This document shows, piece after piece, positions 8,080 to 17,070 of a DNA stretch of 64,000 nucleotides. The translations under genes were made by a program, and so were the position numbers. The notes under the pieces were generated by a model, which ran no database searches, was not told the DNA's origin, and saw nothing but the letters and a program-made list of their open reading frames with translations. Within the stretch, counting starts at the first letter, position 1, and the number at the start of each line of letters is the position of its first letter. The stretch is from G963663365 sp963663365 (GTDB taxonomy: Bacteria; Hinthialibacterota; Hinthialibacteria; Hinthialibacterales; G963663365): positions 558,001-622,000 of the forward strand of contig CAXXIH010000008.1 of NCBI GenBank assembly GCA_963663365.2. Reading direction: 5' to 3'.

Positions 8080-9375
8080 TTATCCCTCCTTCCCGGACGC
8101 CGCGGCACGGCAATCTTGAAGGCGTGGCACCCCGTGGAGATAGGCGGCTTCAGCCAAGCGGACAAAGGCCCTCAAGCCAAGATGTTCGTAGACCTCAGCC
8201 TCCAGTTGTTTGCCCAAGGTCTGCAGACTTCGGATTTTGTCTTCAAACCGGCTTGTATCCACGCCAGCAACGATTTCCAGTTCATCCTGCCCATCCCGTG
8301 CGCGTATTACGATTTGGAAGGGGGCTCCCGGAATCAACCGGTCAAAAACCTCCTCAATTTGAGAGGGCGCCAGCCGCGTGCCATTGAGAATGACCACATC
8401 ATCCGCCCGCGCATGAGCAGGTTCCATACGCAACGTAGTCCGCCCACAGGCACAAGATTCGGCCCGAAGCGCGGTTAGGTCTCCGGTTCGGTAGCGGATC
8501 ATGGGAGCCGCTTCCCGGGTTAATGTTGTCAAAACCAATTCGCCGCGCTCACCCATGGGCAAATTTTCCCCGGTTGCGGGATCGATAATTTCCGCAAGCA
8601 CATTGTCTTCGCTGATATGCAAGCCGTTATGCTCACAGCACTCGGTGGCCATTCCCGGGATTGCCATTTCCGAAAGTCCATAGCTGGCAAACGCATCAGC
8701 AGAAAGGAGAGATTGGATCTGCTCCCGCAATTCCCCGGACCACACCTCACCGACAATAAGAGCTGTTTTAAGCGAAAATGCCCCCGGTCCTACAGCATCG
8801 ATTATCTTCCCCAGCTGAAGTGCCTGGGTTGGTGTTGCAACAAGTACAGTTACTCGATAATGGCGCATCAATTCGACCTGGCGGTCGAGAGCCAATCCCG
8901 AACAAGGGATGATGGATGCGCCGAGCACTTCCGCCCCGGATTGTGTACCCAACGCTGCGGCATTGGTGGCATAATCCAATGACAAATGGATAACATCATC
9001 ACGCCCCACACCGGCAGAAACCAAAGCCCGGGCAGCCATCCGGGTCCAAATGCCGATATCGTTTTGTGTGTACCCCACAACAACCGGCCCACCTGCTCCG
9101 GCAGCCGGATGCAGGCGCACGACATCCCTTAGAGGAACGGCAAAAAGGTCGTAAGGCTGATGATTCAGAAGGTCATCCCGCCCGGTTAAAGGTAGACGCT
9201 GCAAGTCGGCAAGAGCACCGATATCCTCCGGCATGACCCCAGCTTGATCCAAGGCCTGGCGGTAATAACGGACATGCCGATAAACACGATTTAGAGTGGC
9301 TTGCAGCCGCTCCAGTTGAATTTGTTCAATACTCTCCCGGGCTACAGTTTCAACTTGTGGATCGAGGATGGCCAT
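8080..9375 (-). CDS. phenylacetate-CoA-ligase-like paralogue with degenerate active site (probable pseudoenzyme)
   Basis: The 431-residue protein aligns along its whole length with the two intact PaaK proteins of this window (SYGLSEM, YRTGDLT, CACGRTTLRM). The key motifs are changed. The ATP-phosphate loop SSGTTGKP is replaced by PAAGAGGPVV at about 90-99, GxEPWTDEMR is GEVWSGELRE, and the C-terminal GKAKRV with the catalytic lysine is absent (tail VPRLQDCRAAAS). The frame is intact and codon use looks normal, so this is not a decaying gene. I infer loss of ligase activity, with a possible binding or regulatory role toward aryl-CoA or aryl acids. It follows livF by 72 bp in the same direction. 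Confidence 0.8.
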   Translation of the reverse strand: MAILDPQVETVARESIEQIQLERLQATLNRVYRHVRYYRQALDQAGVMPEDIGALADLQRLPLTGRDDLLNHQPYDLFAVPLRDVVRLHPAAGAGGPVVVGYTQNDIGIWTRMAARALVSAGVGRDDVIHLSLDYATNAAALGTQSGAEVLGASIIPCSGLALDRQVELMRHYRVTVLVATPTQALQLGKIIDAVGPGAFSLKTALIVGEVWSGELREQIQSLLSADAFASYGLSEMAIPGMATECCEHNGLHISEDNVLAEIIDPATGENLPMGERGELVLTTLTREAAPMIRYRTGDLTALRAESCACGRTTLRMEPAHARADDVVILNGTRLAPSQIEEVFDRLIPGAPFQIVIRARDGQDELEIVAGVDTSRFEDKIRSLQTLGKQLEAEVYEHLGLRAFVRLAEAAYLHGVPRLQDCRAAASGKEG

Positions 9376-9391
9376 GATTTAGTCACCTGGG

Positions 9392-9436
9392 CTCCGGCGG
9401 CCCGGATTCCGGCATAAAAGCCGGTCCGGTCCGGAG
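9392..9436 (-). other. strong stem-loop between livF and the PaaK-like gene
   Basis: Three stacked stems can be drawn: CCGGC/GCCGG (9409-9413 with 9420-9424), CCGGA/TCCGG (9402-9406 with 9425-9429) and CTCCGG/CCGGAG (9392-9397 with 9431-9436). Together they give 16 pairs with small bulges. No T run follows on the minus strand, so it is more likely an mRNA-stabilising or processing element inside the operon than a terminator. Confidence 0.55.
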
Positions 9437-9446
9437 GCTTTTATCT

Positions 9447-10169
9447 CTATTCCCAGACCTCACTGTATTCGCGTCCCAAATAGGCGCGTTGAACGTCTCG
9501 ATTATTTCGTAGCGATTCACAATCGCCTTCAATTACAATCCGGCCAGTCTCCAAGACATAGCCGCGGGATGCCGTCTGCAAGGCCAAATGAGCGTTTTGT
9601 TCGACAAGCAGCACGGCGGTATTTTCACTTTGAAGATTTGAAAGTGAGCGGAAAATCTCCCGGGCAATCCGTGGCGCAAGACCCATGGATGGTTCATCAA
9701 GCAACAACAATTGCGGTTTGGACATAAGCGCACGGCCAATGGCAAGCATCTGCTGCTCTCCACCCGACAGGGTACCAGCCACCTGATGACTCCGTTCCCC
9801 TAGAATAGGAAACATTTCCAAAACATATTCCATCGTCTCGGCTGCCTGTTTGCCGGGCTGTGTATAGGCTCCCAACTGGAGGTTTTCCTCCACTGTCATG
9901 GGAGCAAATAATTGGCGGCCCTCAGGAACCAACGCGATTCCTGCCCGGACATGCTGTTCGGCAGATAATGCCGTAACATCTTTCCCATTGATCATAACAC
10001 GCCCTTGGGTGGGCCGAATTACTCCCGCCAATGTCGCCAGCAGAGTGCTTTTCCCACTTCCATTCGCACCGATCAAAGTGACAATCTCTCCACTTTGAGC
10101 ATGGAGCGAGACTCCTTTGAGAGCCAGAATTCGTCCGTAGCCGCTGGTTAGGTTCTCGACGCGGAGCAT
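9447..10169 (-). CDS. livF: branched-chain/aromatic amino acid ABC transporter, ATPase LivF
   Basis: The 240-residue ATPase has Walker A GANGSGKST, signature LSGGEQQ, Walker B LLLLDEPSMGLAP and a switch histidine region ending LLVEQNAHLAL, as in LivF. It energises uptake of hydrophobic amino acids with LivG, LivH, LivM and the binding protein LivK. AGGAGG lies seven bases before the ATG, and the start overlaps the livG stop (TAATG), so the two are translationally coupled. Given the aryl-acid genes around it, the transported substrate may be an aromatic amino acid. Confidence 0.92.
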   Translation of the reverse strand: MLRVENLTSGYGRILALKGVSLHAQSGEIVTLIGANGSGKSTLLATLAGVIRPTQGRVMINGKDVTALSAEQHVRAGIALVPEGRQLFAPMTVEENLQLGAYTQPGKQAAETMEYVLEMFPILGERSHQVAGTLSGGEQQMLAIGRALMSKPQLLLLDEPSMGLAPRIAREIFRSLSNLQSENTAVLLVEQNAHLALQTASRGYVLETGRIVIEGDCESLRNNRDVQRAYLGREYSEVWE

Positions 10170-10939
10170 TATTCAACCTCCTCGCCAAGATAGACTGCGA
10201 TTACCTTCTCATCGGCCTGGATTTCACGCGGCGTTCCTTCGGCGATGGGGACACCATGGTCTAGAACCAAAACACTGTCGGATAGATCCATCACCAAAGA
10301 CATATCGTGCTCAACGAGCACAATCGTAATTCCACGCCGCCGGATATTGCGTATAACATCACCTAATTCCGCCGTCTCACGCGTATTCAATCCGGCGGCA
10401 GGCTCATCAAGCAATAAAACACGCGGCTCAGAAGCCAAACACCGCGCCAACTCCACTCGTCTTTGTTCCAAAAAGGTTAATTGCCCGACATCTTTGCCCG
10501 CAGAATCGGCAATACCCAAAGAATCCAGCAAATCATACGCTTCCCGGCGCATCTGCTTTTCTTCACGCCGTTGAGAAGGAAACCGAAAAGCGGATCGAAA
10601 CATCCCGGACGAGGTTCTGCAATGACGGCCAACCAGGACATTTTCCAAGGCAGTCATGTGATCAAACAAAGCGATTGTCTGCCAGGTCCGAGCCAATCCG
10701 GCTTTAGCAATCTCATAGGGCTGAAGGCCGCTGATAGATTTGCCTTCGAAAATAACGCTTCCGCGTGTCGGCCGGTCAACACCCGTGAGACAATTGAAAA
10801 GAGTTGTTTTCCCCGCCCCATTCGGGCCGATAATGGCTTTGATCTGTCCTTCGGGGATTGCGCAATTGACTCCATCCAGCGCATGCAAACCGCCGAATTC
10901 TTTGCCGACTTCCTTGATTTCCAAAATCGGGCCGTTCAT
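10169..10939 (-). CDS. livG: branched-chain/aromatic amino acid ABC transporter, ATPase LivG
   Basis: The 256-residue ATPase has Walker A GPNGAGKTT, the LivG-type signature LTFLEQRRVELARCLA (LSGG diverged to LTFLEQ) and Walker B VLLLDEPAAGLN. The C-terminal VLDHGVPIAEGTP belongs to the BCA ATP-binding extension. The ATG at 10939 is used because GAGG lies seven bases upstream and because it overlaps the livM stop as ATGA. A longer in-frame start would lie inside livM. Confidence 0.92.
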   Translation of the reverse strand: MNGPILEIKEVGKEFGGLHALDGVNCAIPEGQIKAIIGPNGAGKTTLFNCLTGVDRPTRGSVIFEGKSISGLQPYEIAKAGLARTWQTIALFDHMTALENVLVGRHCRTSSGMFRSAFRFPSQRREEKQMRREAYDLLDSLGIADSAGKDVGQLTFLEQRRVELARCLASEPRVLLLDEPAAGLNTRETAELGDVIRNIRRRGITIVLVEHDMSLVMDLSDSVLVLDHGVPIAEGTPREIQADEKVIAVYLGEEVE

Positions 10940-11952
10940 GAGGAAACCTCGGATTGCGATTTTCTCATGAATCCAAAAATCCAACGAATGAAATCACGGC
11001 AGCCCAACAAGACGCCCTGGGGAATGAACATCATAACCAGCAGCAGGATTCCGCCATAAACAACGAGCCAATAATTTTCCATCCACGATATCCACTCAGG
11101 CAACATGCCCATGAGAACCGCACCGATAATGGCTCCCCAAACATTACGCATCCCACCGACGATTACCATCAGAACAAGAAGAATGGAGGTCCATACTCCA
11201 AATGGCGGGGGATTTAAGTATTGGACATAATGGGCATAGAGACTGCCGGCGATGGAGGCAAAAGCCGCTGATAAAACAAATATCTTGATCTTATAGTTAC
11301 CGGCCGGAACCCCTAGGACATTTGCGGCTTTCTCATTGCTATGGATAGCACGCAAGGCCCGGCCAATACGCGAGTTAATAAGACATAAGGCAAAACATAG
11401 TCCGAAGAAAGCGACTCCCCAAACCAGATAAAAAATGGACAATTCATCCATAATCGGATCGAAAACAAATTTGGTTATTCCGAATTCACCCGTCTCGGCA
11501 TCCCTGCCTAACCATACTATGGAAAGAGATGGAATCCCGCCAAATCCGGAAGGTCCACCGGTAATGTGATCCCAAGCGTCAAGAACGACACGGACAATCT
11601 CGCCAAAGGCAAGCGTAGCCATAGCCAAATAATGGCCATGGAGACGCAATGAGGGCATCCCCACTAAAAAGGCCACAACCGCCGAGAGCAGAACGCCTGC
11701 TCCTATAGCCATCCAGGGGGAAATACCGAAGCGCACTGTGAGAATTCCCGATGTATAAGCCCCAATGGCATAAAAAGCAGCATGCCCAAGAGATATCTGG
11801 CCCGCATAACCGAGAAGCAACGATAAACCGATTGCCGCAAAAGCATAAATACCTATCGGAATGAGCTTGAAAAAAGATGCGGAAAACACCCAAGGCGTAG
11901 CAATAATCGCCAGGGCAAAAACGATCAGTCCGATGCCATTCCGCCGCCCCAT
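10936..11952 (-). CDS. livM: branched-chain/aromatic amino acid ABC transporter, permease LivM
   Basis: The 338-residue protein has about nine hydrophobic membrane segments and the LivM pattern LLLGYAGQISLGHAAFYAIGAY near the N-terminus, with GPSGFGGIP and MRNVWGAIIGA later. It forms the transmembrane channel with LivH in the inner membrane. GGAG lies eight bases before the ATG. Two bases separate it from livH. Confidence 0.92.
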   Translation of the reverse strand: MGRRNGIGLIVFALAIIATPWVFSASFFKLIPIGIYAFAAIGLSLLLGYAGQISLGHAAFYAIGAYTSGILTVRFGISPWMAIGAGVLLSAVVAFLVGMPSLRLHGHYLAMATLAFGEIVRVVLDAWDHITGGPSGFGGIPSLSIVWLGRDAETGEFGITKFVFDPIMDELSIFYLVWGVAFFGLCFALCLINSRIGRALRAIHSNEKAANVLGVPAGNYKIKIFVLSAAFASIAGSLYAHYVQYLNPPPFGVWTSILLVLMVIVGGMRNVWGAIIGAVLMGMLPEWISWMENYWLVVYGGILLLVMMFIPQGVLLGCRDFIRWIFGFMRKSQSEVSS

Positions 11953-11954
11953 GC

Positions 11955-12857
11955 CTAAAACTCCGATAGACGGCTGATTTCAGCCCGGCCGAAGAGGCCG
12001 CTGGGACGTACAAATAAAACGACTAGCAAAACAGCCAAACCGATGGCGTCTTTGTAATGCGAAGAGATATATCCGGCAGCGAGCGATTCGAGGATACCTA
12101 ACAAAATACCCGCGACGACTGCGCCTGTGCTGTTGCCCAAACCTCCAAGAATGGCCGCGCTAAACCCTTTCAACCCGAACATCTCCCCTCGGCTGTAGTC
12201 CATCGATGTGATCGGCACAATGACCGCTCCGGCCAAAGCCCCAATAGCCGCCGAAAGCCCAAAAGCAAGCATGACCATGGTTTCGGCATTGATCCCCGAC
12301 AAACGGGCGGCAACACGATTATACGCGCAAGCACGCATGGCCTTGCCGGTCATGGTATAGCCGAAGAAAAGAGAAAGCAGTAACACCACAATTCCCAGCG
12401 TCCCCCAAACCCAGAAATCCTGAGGTTTGATGGCTGCGCCCAGCAGCCAAATCGATTCTTCGCTTGTGAATTGCGGAATAAAATAGGAGTCCTTGCCCCA
12501 TAAAAGCATGGCGGAGCCTTTGATAACAAAGGCTCCGCCTATCGTAATAATAATCAACGCCAGAACACTGGGATTCTTTAGCGGGCGGATAGCCAGTCGT
12601 TCGAACAAAATCCCGATGGCCGTAACGATACACACCGCCAGCAATACGCTGAGCGTGATCGGCAAATGGAGCACCGTACACGCCCAAACCATCAGCAGCC
12701 CCCCCAGCATCACAAATTCACCCTGTGCGAAGTTAATGATCCCGGTGGCGTTATAAATTATATTAAATCCGATCGCGACCATCGCATACGTGCTGCCGAA
12801 CGCAATTCCACTCACGATATATTGGATGAGTGGCGATGTGGCCGCGGCTTGATCCAT
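11955..12857 (-). CDS. livH: branched-chain/aromatic amino acid ABC transporter, permease LivH
   Basis: The 300-residue permease has the LivH features GSTYAMVAIGFNIIYNATGIINF near the N-terminus and LKGFSAAILGGLGN near residue 230, with about eight membrane segments. It pairs with LivM. It is separated by 23 bp from the binding-protein gene and by 2 bp from livM, in a tight livK-H-M-G-F order. Confidence 0.92.
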   Translation of the reverse strand: MDQAAATSPLIQYIVSGIAFGSTYAMVAIGFNIIYNATGIINFAQGEFVMLGGLLMVWACTVLHLPITLSVLLAVCIVTAIGILFERLAIRPLKNPSVLALIIITIGGAFVIKGSAMLLWGKDSYFIPQFTSEESIWLLGAAIKPQDFWVWGTLGIVVLLLSLFFGYTMTGKAMRACAYNRVAARLSGINAETMVMLAFGLSAAIGALAGAVIVPITSMDYSRGEMFGLKGFSAAILGGLGNSTGAVVAGILLGILESLAAGYISSHYKDAIGLAVLLVVLFVRPSGLFGRAEISRLSEF

Positions 12858-12880
12858 GCTTTAAGTTCGCGTTCCTTTAC

Positions 12881-14035
12881 TTATTCTTGGACCAGTGTGA
12901 ACTTGCCGTTTTTAATCGTCAGCATGCTCAACGAGCCTTCTTTGGTCAGACCAGTGTGGTCTTCGGGCGAGAAATTAAACATCCCGGCCGTTCCTAAGAA
13001 ATTCTTGCGGTTTTCGATATAGTCCCGAATACCGGCACGTGAAATATCTCCCGTCTGGCAGGCTTCGATCACAAGCCACAAAGCATCGTAAGCATGGCCT
13101 CCAAATGTGCTAACATCGCCGCCGAATTTGCTCTCATAAAGATTTTTATATTCGGCCAGCGCGGCGCGGTATGGATGGCCATGGGGCAACTGATCCACCG
13201 CCAAAAGGCAAGATGCGGGGCATAACACACCTTCTGCCGCATCGCCCGCGGCCTGGACGTATTTGACGTTGCCAAAACCATGGCTTTGGAACAGTTGGAT
13301 ATCGATACCCAGCTGTTTCATGTTCTTCATCACAATGCTTTGAGCGGGAACAATCGACCAGTTGACGATTGCATCCGGGCCCGCAGCCTTAATCTTGGTC
13401 AGTTGAGCCGTCATATCCGTATCGGCGGGACCATAAGTCTCGTCAGCAACGACTTGGATGCCATAGATTTCAGCCTTTTCTTTCAACTGAGTGCGTCCAG
13501 CAGCGCCAAATCCGGTAGTACCGGTAATCAGCGCGACCTTCTTCATCCCATGCGCTTTCATGTAGTCGTAAATCTTCTCGACAACATGGCTGTCTTTTTG
13601 GGGAGTCTTAAAGACCCATTTCCGCACAGGATTTGTGATGGTCTCGGCGGCCGCACACGAAATTAAAGGTACTTGCTGCGAATTGCAGATTTCGATTACA
13701 GCCATCGTGCAACCGCTTCGCGACGGTCCGATAATGGCCATAACATCCTGCCGGATCAGCGACTTAACCGCATTGACCGTGCGGGTCTCATCACCTTGGG
13801 TATCCTCAATAATAAGTTCGATTTTACGGCCATCAATACCGCCCTGAGCATTGACCATATCGGCCACCATCCGGGCGGTATTCGCTTCGGGTTCACCTAA
13901 AAACGCGGCATTCCCCGTTATCGCGAAAACACAACCGACTTTGATTGGATCGCCTTGGCTTACACCAGCCAACGCCCCGACACTTAACAACACGCCTATC
14001 ATGAGACATGCCCAGAAATTGCGCACCCCCATCAT
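12881..14035 (-). CDS. livK: periplasmic amino acid-binding protein of the Liv transporter
   Basis: The 384-residue precursor has a signal peptide (MMGVRNFWACLMIGVLLSV, cleaved near AGVSQG). It then shows the type I periplasmic-binding fold with the start PIKVGCVFAITGNAAFLGE and IIGPSRSGCTMAV, typical of Leu/Ile/Val/Phe-type binding proteins. It captures the amino acid in the periplasm and delivers it to LivHM. AGGAGAGG five bases before the ATG at 14035 decides the start over an in-frame upstream codon. Ligand type cannot be read from sequence alone. Confidence 0.9.
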   Translation of the reverse strand: MMGVRNFWACLMIGVLLSVGALAGVSQGDPIKVGCVFAITGNAAFLGEPEANTARMVADMVNAQGGIDGRKIELIIEDTQGDETRTVNAVKSLIRQDVMAIIGPSRSGCTMAVIEICNSQQVPLISCAAAETITNPVRKWVFKTPQKDSHVVEKIYDYMKAHGMKKVALITGTTGFGAAGRTQLKEKAEIYGIQVVADETYGPADTDMTAQLTKIKAAGPDAIVNWSIVPAQSIVMKNMKQLGIDIQLFQSHGFGNVKYVQAAGDAAEGVLCPASCLLAVDQLPHGHPYRAALAEYKNLYESKFGGDVSTFGGHAYDALWLVIEACQTGDISRAGIRDYIENRKNFLGTAGMFNFSPEDHTGLTKEGSLSMLTIKNGKFTLVQE

Positions 14036-14115
14036 GATTTCCTCTCCTTTCATACTGCCTGATTCTAACATCGCATGTTGCGATGGAATTTACGCACTCA
14101 CGCCCCCCGGCGTCT

Positions 14116-14547
14116 CTAAATTTGCGAAAGTTCTTCCTCCGTAAAAACACGTGCCTTCGCTTCATGAAGTTTGGCTATCGCTTTTTCGGTATCTTCAAAT
14201 CGGAAGATTAAAATCGCATTATCTCTATGCCGTTCCAAAAAGGCATACATATATTCCACATTGACCCCGGCTCCTTGAAGCAAGGACAGTATGGTAGCCA
14301 GCCCGCCGGGCCGGTCAGCAATCTCAATGGCAACAACCTCTGTGCCTTGCACTGTGAATCCGGCCCCTTTAAGCGCCTCGATAGCGTCGTCTGTTTTATC
14401 GACCAAGATTCTTAAAATTCCGAAGTCAGACGTGTCGGCCATCGAAAGAGCGCGGATATTAATTCCGGCATCGCTTAATTCTCGCGTGACATCCGCAAGA
14501 CGGCCTGCGCGATTCTCAAGAAAGACGGATATTTGTCTTAAATTCAT
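14116..14547 (-). CDS. tandem ACT-domain protein (second copy)
   Basis: This 143-residue protein is a paralogue of the one at 3279. Two ACT domains are visible (QISVFLENRAGRLADVT at the start; AIEIADRPGGLATILSLL in the second half, then NVEYMYAFLE). It lies between paaK and livK. GGAG seven bases before the ATG at 14547 supports that start; the ATG two codons earlier is only one base from the same GGAG. It probably senses an aromatic amino acid or aryl acid for this operon (inference from family and context). Confidence 0.85.
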   Translation of the reverse strand: MNLRQISVFLENRAGRLADVTRELSDAGINIRALSMADTSDFGILRILVDKTDDAIEALKGAGFTVQGTEVVAIEIADRPGGLATILSLLQGAGVNVEYMYAFLERHRDNAILIFRFEDTEKAIAKLHEAKARVFTEEELSQI

Positions 14548-14631
14548 CGTCATACTCCCTTGGCGTGCCAGCGATTCAAATCGCCCAATCCTCTATTCGA
14601 TCCATTACGATCGATTCCATTCCGGTCAGAG

Positions 14632-15939
14632 TCACGATTGTTCCTTACGCTTATCAATCACGCGCTTGGCCTTGCCCTCGCTACGTGGAATACCTTTCGG
14701 TTCAACGAGATGTACACGGGCAGTCAATCCCAGCACGCTCTCGATTTCGCGTTCAATACTGGTGCGCAAGCCTTCCATTTTCCGGACTTCATCCGAAAAG
14801 ACTGCCGGGCTGACTTCCACCCGTATCTCTAATTCATCAAGCGCACCATGTTTATCGACAATTAGTTCATAATGAGGCTCAGTGCCCTCAATCGACACCA
14901 GAACACTTTCGATCTGTGAGGGAAATACGTTGACGCCACGGATAATCAGCATGTCATCCGAACGACCGCTCACTCGTTCCATACGGACCAATGTTCTTCC
15001 ACATTTACACCCACCACGCATTAGCCTGGAAATATCACGTGTCCGGTAGCGGATCAGGGGGAAGGCTTCTTTGGTTACACAGGTGAAGACCAGTTCGCCC
15101 TTTTCACCCTCAGGCAATACTTCGCCAGTTTCGCTGTTGATGATTTCAGGATAAAAATGATCCTCGTTGACATGCAAACCGCACTTTTCCGAACACTCGC
15201 TTGCGACTCCCGGCCCAATTACTTCAGAGAGTCCATAAATATCGATGGCGAGAATGCCCAGGCGCCGCTCGATTTCAACTCGCATTTCATCGGTCCACGG
15301 CTCGGCACCGAAAATTCCGGCCTTAAGAGGCAGACTGCGAGGATCGATTCCGAGTTCTTCGCAAACATCCGCGATATAGAGCGAATATGAGGGTGTGCAG
15401 GCCAGAATGGTCGATCCAAAATCCTGCATAATCATCAGCTGACGTTTGGTATTTCCGCCGGATACAGGAATGACCGTCGCCCCCATCCGTTCACCGCCGT
15501 AATGGATGCCGAGCCCGCCGGTAAACAATCCATAGCCATAAGCCACATGAACGACATCTTCCGGACTTCCACCTGCACAGCCGATTGTGCGTGCAGTCGT
15601 CTCGGCCCAGACCTCTTGGATGTCATAGCGGGTATATCCCACCACGGTCGGCTTGCCGGTAGTCCCTGACGATGAATGCACACGTACGACATCTTCCATG
15701 GGCACGGCAAACATGCCAAAGGGATAGGTATCTCGAAGATCTTCTTTCACGGTAAACGGCAGTTTCGAAAGATCGTCGACGGATTTGATGTCTTCAGGAG
15801 CGACACCCATGGCATCCATCTTCTTTTGATAGGCGGGTACACGCTCATAGACACGATGGATTGTGGTTTCCAGACGCTGGTTCTGCAACGCCCGCCGCTC
15901 CTCTGGATCCATACACTCGTATTTCTCGTTCCAGATCAT
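14632..15939 (-). CDS. paaK: phenylacetate-CoA ligase (aryl-acetate/CoA ligase)
   Basis: The 435-residue enzyme has all PaaK motifs: HSSSGTTGKP at 88-97, FGAEPWTDEMR, IDIYGLSEVIGPG, YRTRDISRL, CKCGRTLVRM and the C-terminal GKAKRVIDK with the catalytic lysine. It is the first gene of the paaK-ACT-livKHMGF unit and has a good ribosome site (GGAAGGA). It is close in sequence to the copy at 1891. The two intact ligases frame the transporter, so aryl acids are probably both taken up and produced by this cell. Confidence 0.9.
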   Translation of the reverse strand: MIWNEKYECMDPEERRALQNQRLETTIHRVYERVPAYQKKMDAMGVAPEDIKSVDDLSKLPFTVKEDLRDTYPFGMFAVPMEDVVRVHSSSGTTGKPTVVGYTRYDIQEVWAETTARTIGCAGGSPEDVVHVAYGYGLFTGGLGIHYGGERMGATVIPVSGGNTKRQLMIMQDFGSTILACTPSYSLYIADVCEELGIDPRSLPLKAGIFGAEPWTDEMRVEIERRLGILAIDIYGLSEVIGPGVASECSEKCGLHVNEDHFYPEIINSETGEVLPEGEKGELVFTCVTKEAFPLIRYRTRDISRLMRGGCKCGRTLVRMERVSGRSDDMLIIRGVNVFPSQIESVLVSIEGTEPHYELIVDKHGALDELEIRVEVSPAVFSDEVRKMEGLRTSIEREIESVLGLTARVHLVEPKGIPRSEGKAKRVIDKRKEQS

Positions 15940-16692
15940 CGTTGATTATCCTTCCGTACCTGGTGGACGCCGAATCTCCTCCAGCCTGACAATCCTCTCA
16001 TAACGCGGCGATTGTCGCGCCAATGCAGGTTGTTCAAGTCTCAAGAAGATTCGCCTTACGCCCACCAGGGAATCATGACGTATTTTGCCCGTCCTGCAAA
16101 CCTCAAAAACGACCACCGCCGAACCGTAAGAAGAGTAAAGGTGAGCGGATTTGATGCAACCCTCTAAGTCAGCCGGTTTGGAAACCGGGACCCAAGCATC
16201 GGGGACCAATTTGCCGAGTCTCGGAAGAGAGCAGCTGCGAAACAATACGTAGTGCCTACTTCATTCCACCTGTCATACCCTTTTTCTAGTTGTCTTCCTT
16301 ATAACCAAAGGCCTTTTTCATCTCAATATGACTCTTTTTATCATATTGGTAAGAATATCCGGGCTTGAACACAATCAAATCAAATCTTTCAGCACGAATG
16401 CGCATAGTGAACAAAACCGGACAGACGATCTTTCCGGCATCCCGGGCCTAAGAGTCGGATTTTCGGTCAAGATCCCCATAAATGGACTAACCCTTTATCA
16501 GCGTACGTGCTATGGTCCGTATTAAGAGCAGTGGTACAACTTGCTTATGCGGCAACCGCAACCGCGTGATGAGTAAGGGGGGGGCAAGAGGAGTGGGGTG
16601 TGATTTATCTCCTTTTTCCCCAACGTTCGTCTAGTGGTACCGTTTTATTCAGGGGGTTGCTGAAGATTAATTTTGGCTGGAAGGAGCGTGTA
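15940..16692. other. 750-bp intergenic region
   Basis: This stretch lies between the divergent paaK (minus) and cytochrome (plus) genes and must hold both promoters. It contains a run of nine G at about 16576-16584 and a minus-strand open frame of 99 codons that I do not accept as a gene. No tRNA, riboswitch or mobile element was recognised. Confidence 0.5.
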
Positions 16693-16965
16693 ATGAGAAC
16701 GTTCGTATCGATTGGAGTCTGTGTGGCGGTAGGAACAATTCTGTTGTTGGCTTGTGCAACAACACAAAAAGGGCATCAAGTTGTGGGCGACCATCCGAAT
16801 TTCGAGCAGGCTTGTTCAAAGTGCCATACACTTGATCGTGTGGAAACTGCGCATGATGCCATTTCGAAAACCGAAATGCGCAAAATTGTGGAACGTATGG
16901 CCAAGAAACCTGGCTCGGACATCGATCCCCATGATATCGACTTTATCGTCGAGCAGATTTATTAA
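16693..16965 (+). CDS. small monoheme cytochrome c lipoprotein
   Basis: The 90-residue protein has a short charged start, a hydrophobic stretch and a lipobox-like LLLAC (Cys near 19), so it is probably a lipoprotein. The mature part carries one heme-binding motif CSKCH (about residues 39-43). Methionines in KTEMRKIVERMAKK are candidate sixth heme ligands. It ends at the usual cytochrome helix (DIDFIVEQIY). AAGGAG six bases before the ATG fixes the start. It would carry electrons on the periplasmic face. It is the only c-type cytochrome in the window. Confidence 0.8.
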   Translation: MRTFVSIGVCVAVGTILLLACATTQKGHQVVGDHPNFEQACSKCHTLDRVETAHDAISKTEMRKIVERMAKKPGSDIDPHDIDFIVEQIY

Positions 16966-16980
16966 GCCGTTATAATTGTC

Positions 16981-17070
16981 GTAGCTGAATCAACATAAGA
17001 TTCGGCTGAACTGCTACAAGTCGATTATCCCGCTTCTAAAGCGGGTAGGTATGTAGTTCGACAGAACGAA
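16981..17070 (+). ncRNA. run of stem-loops before a strong terminator (possible small RNA or structured 3' UTR)
   Basis: Within 90 bp three hairpins can be drawn. CTGAATC/GATTCGG (16985-16991 with 16999-17005) is enclosed by GTAGC/GCTAC. CCCGCTT/AAGCGGG (17029-17035 with 17039-17045) has a CTA loop. GTTC/GAAC (17056-17059 with 17064-17067) has a GACA loop. They run straight into the terminator at 17071. No known RNA family was recognised. Confidence 0.4.

Noticed and set aside
15946..16245. Minus-strand open frame of 99 codons just before paaK
   Set aside because: Starts with TTG, no Shine-Dalgarno, Arg-rich composition without recognisable pattern; the stop merely abuts the paaK ribosome site. 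Treated as non-coding.
16253..16268. Sigma-54-like element on the minus strand upstream of paaK
   Set aside because: GG-N10-GC spacing fits but the -12 element reads TAGGCA instead of TTGCA and it lies over 300 bp from the gene; too weak alone.
16576..16584. Run of nine G before the cytochrome gene
   Set aside because: Single homopolymer without repeat or motif context; possibly a sequencing-prone site but no function supported.
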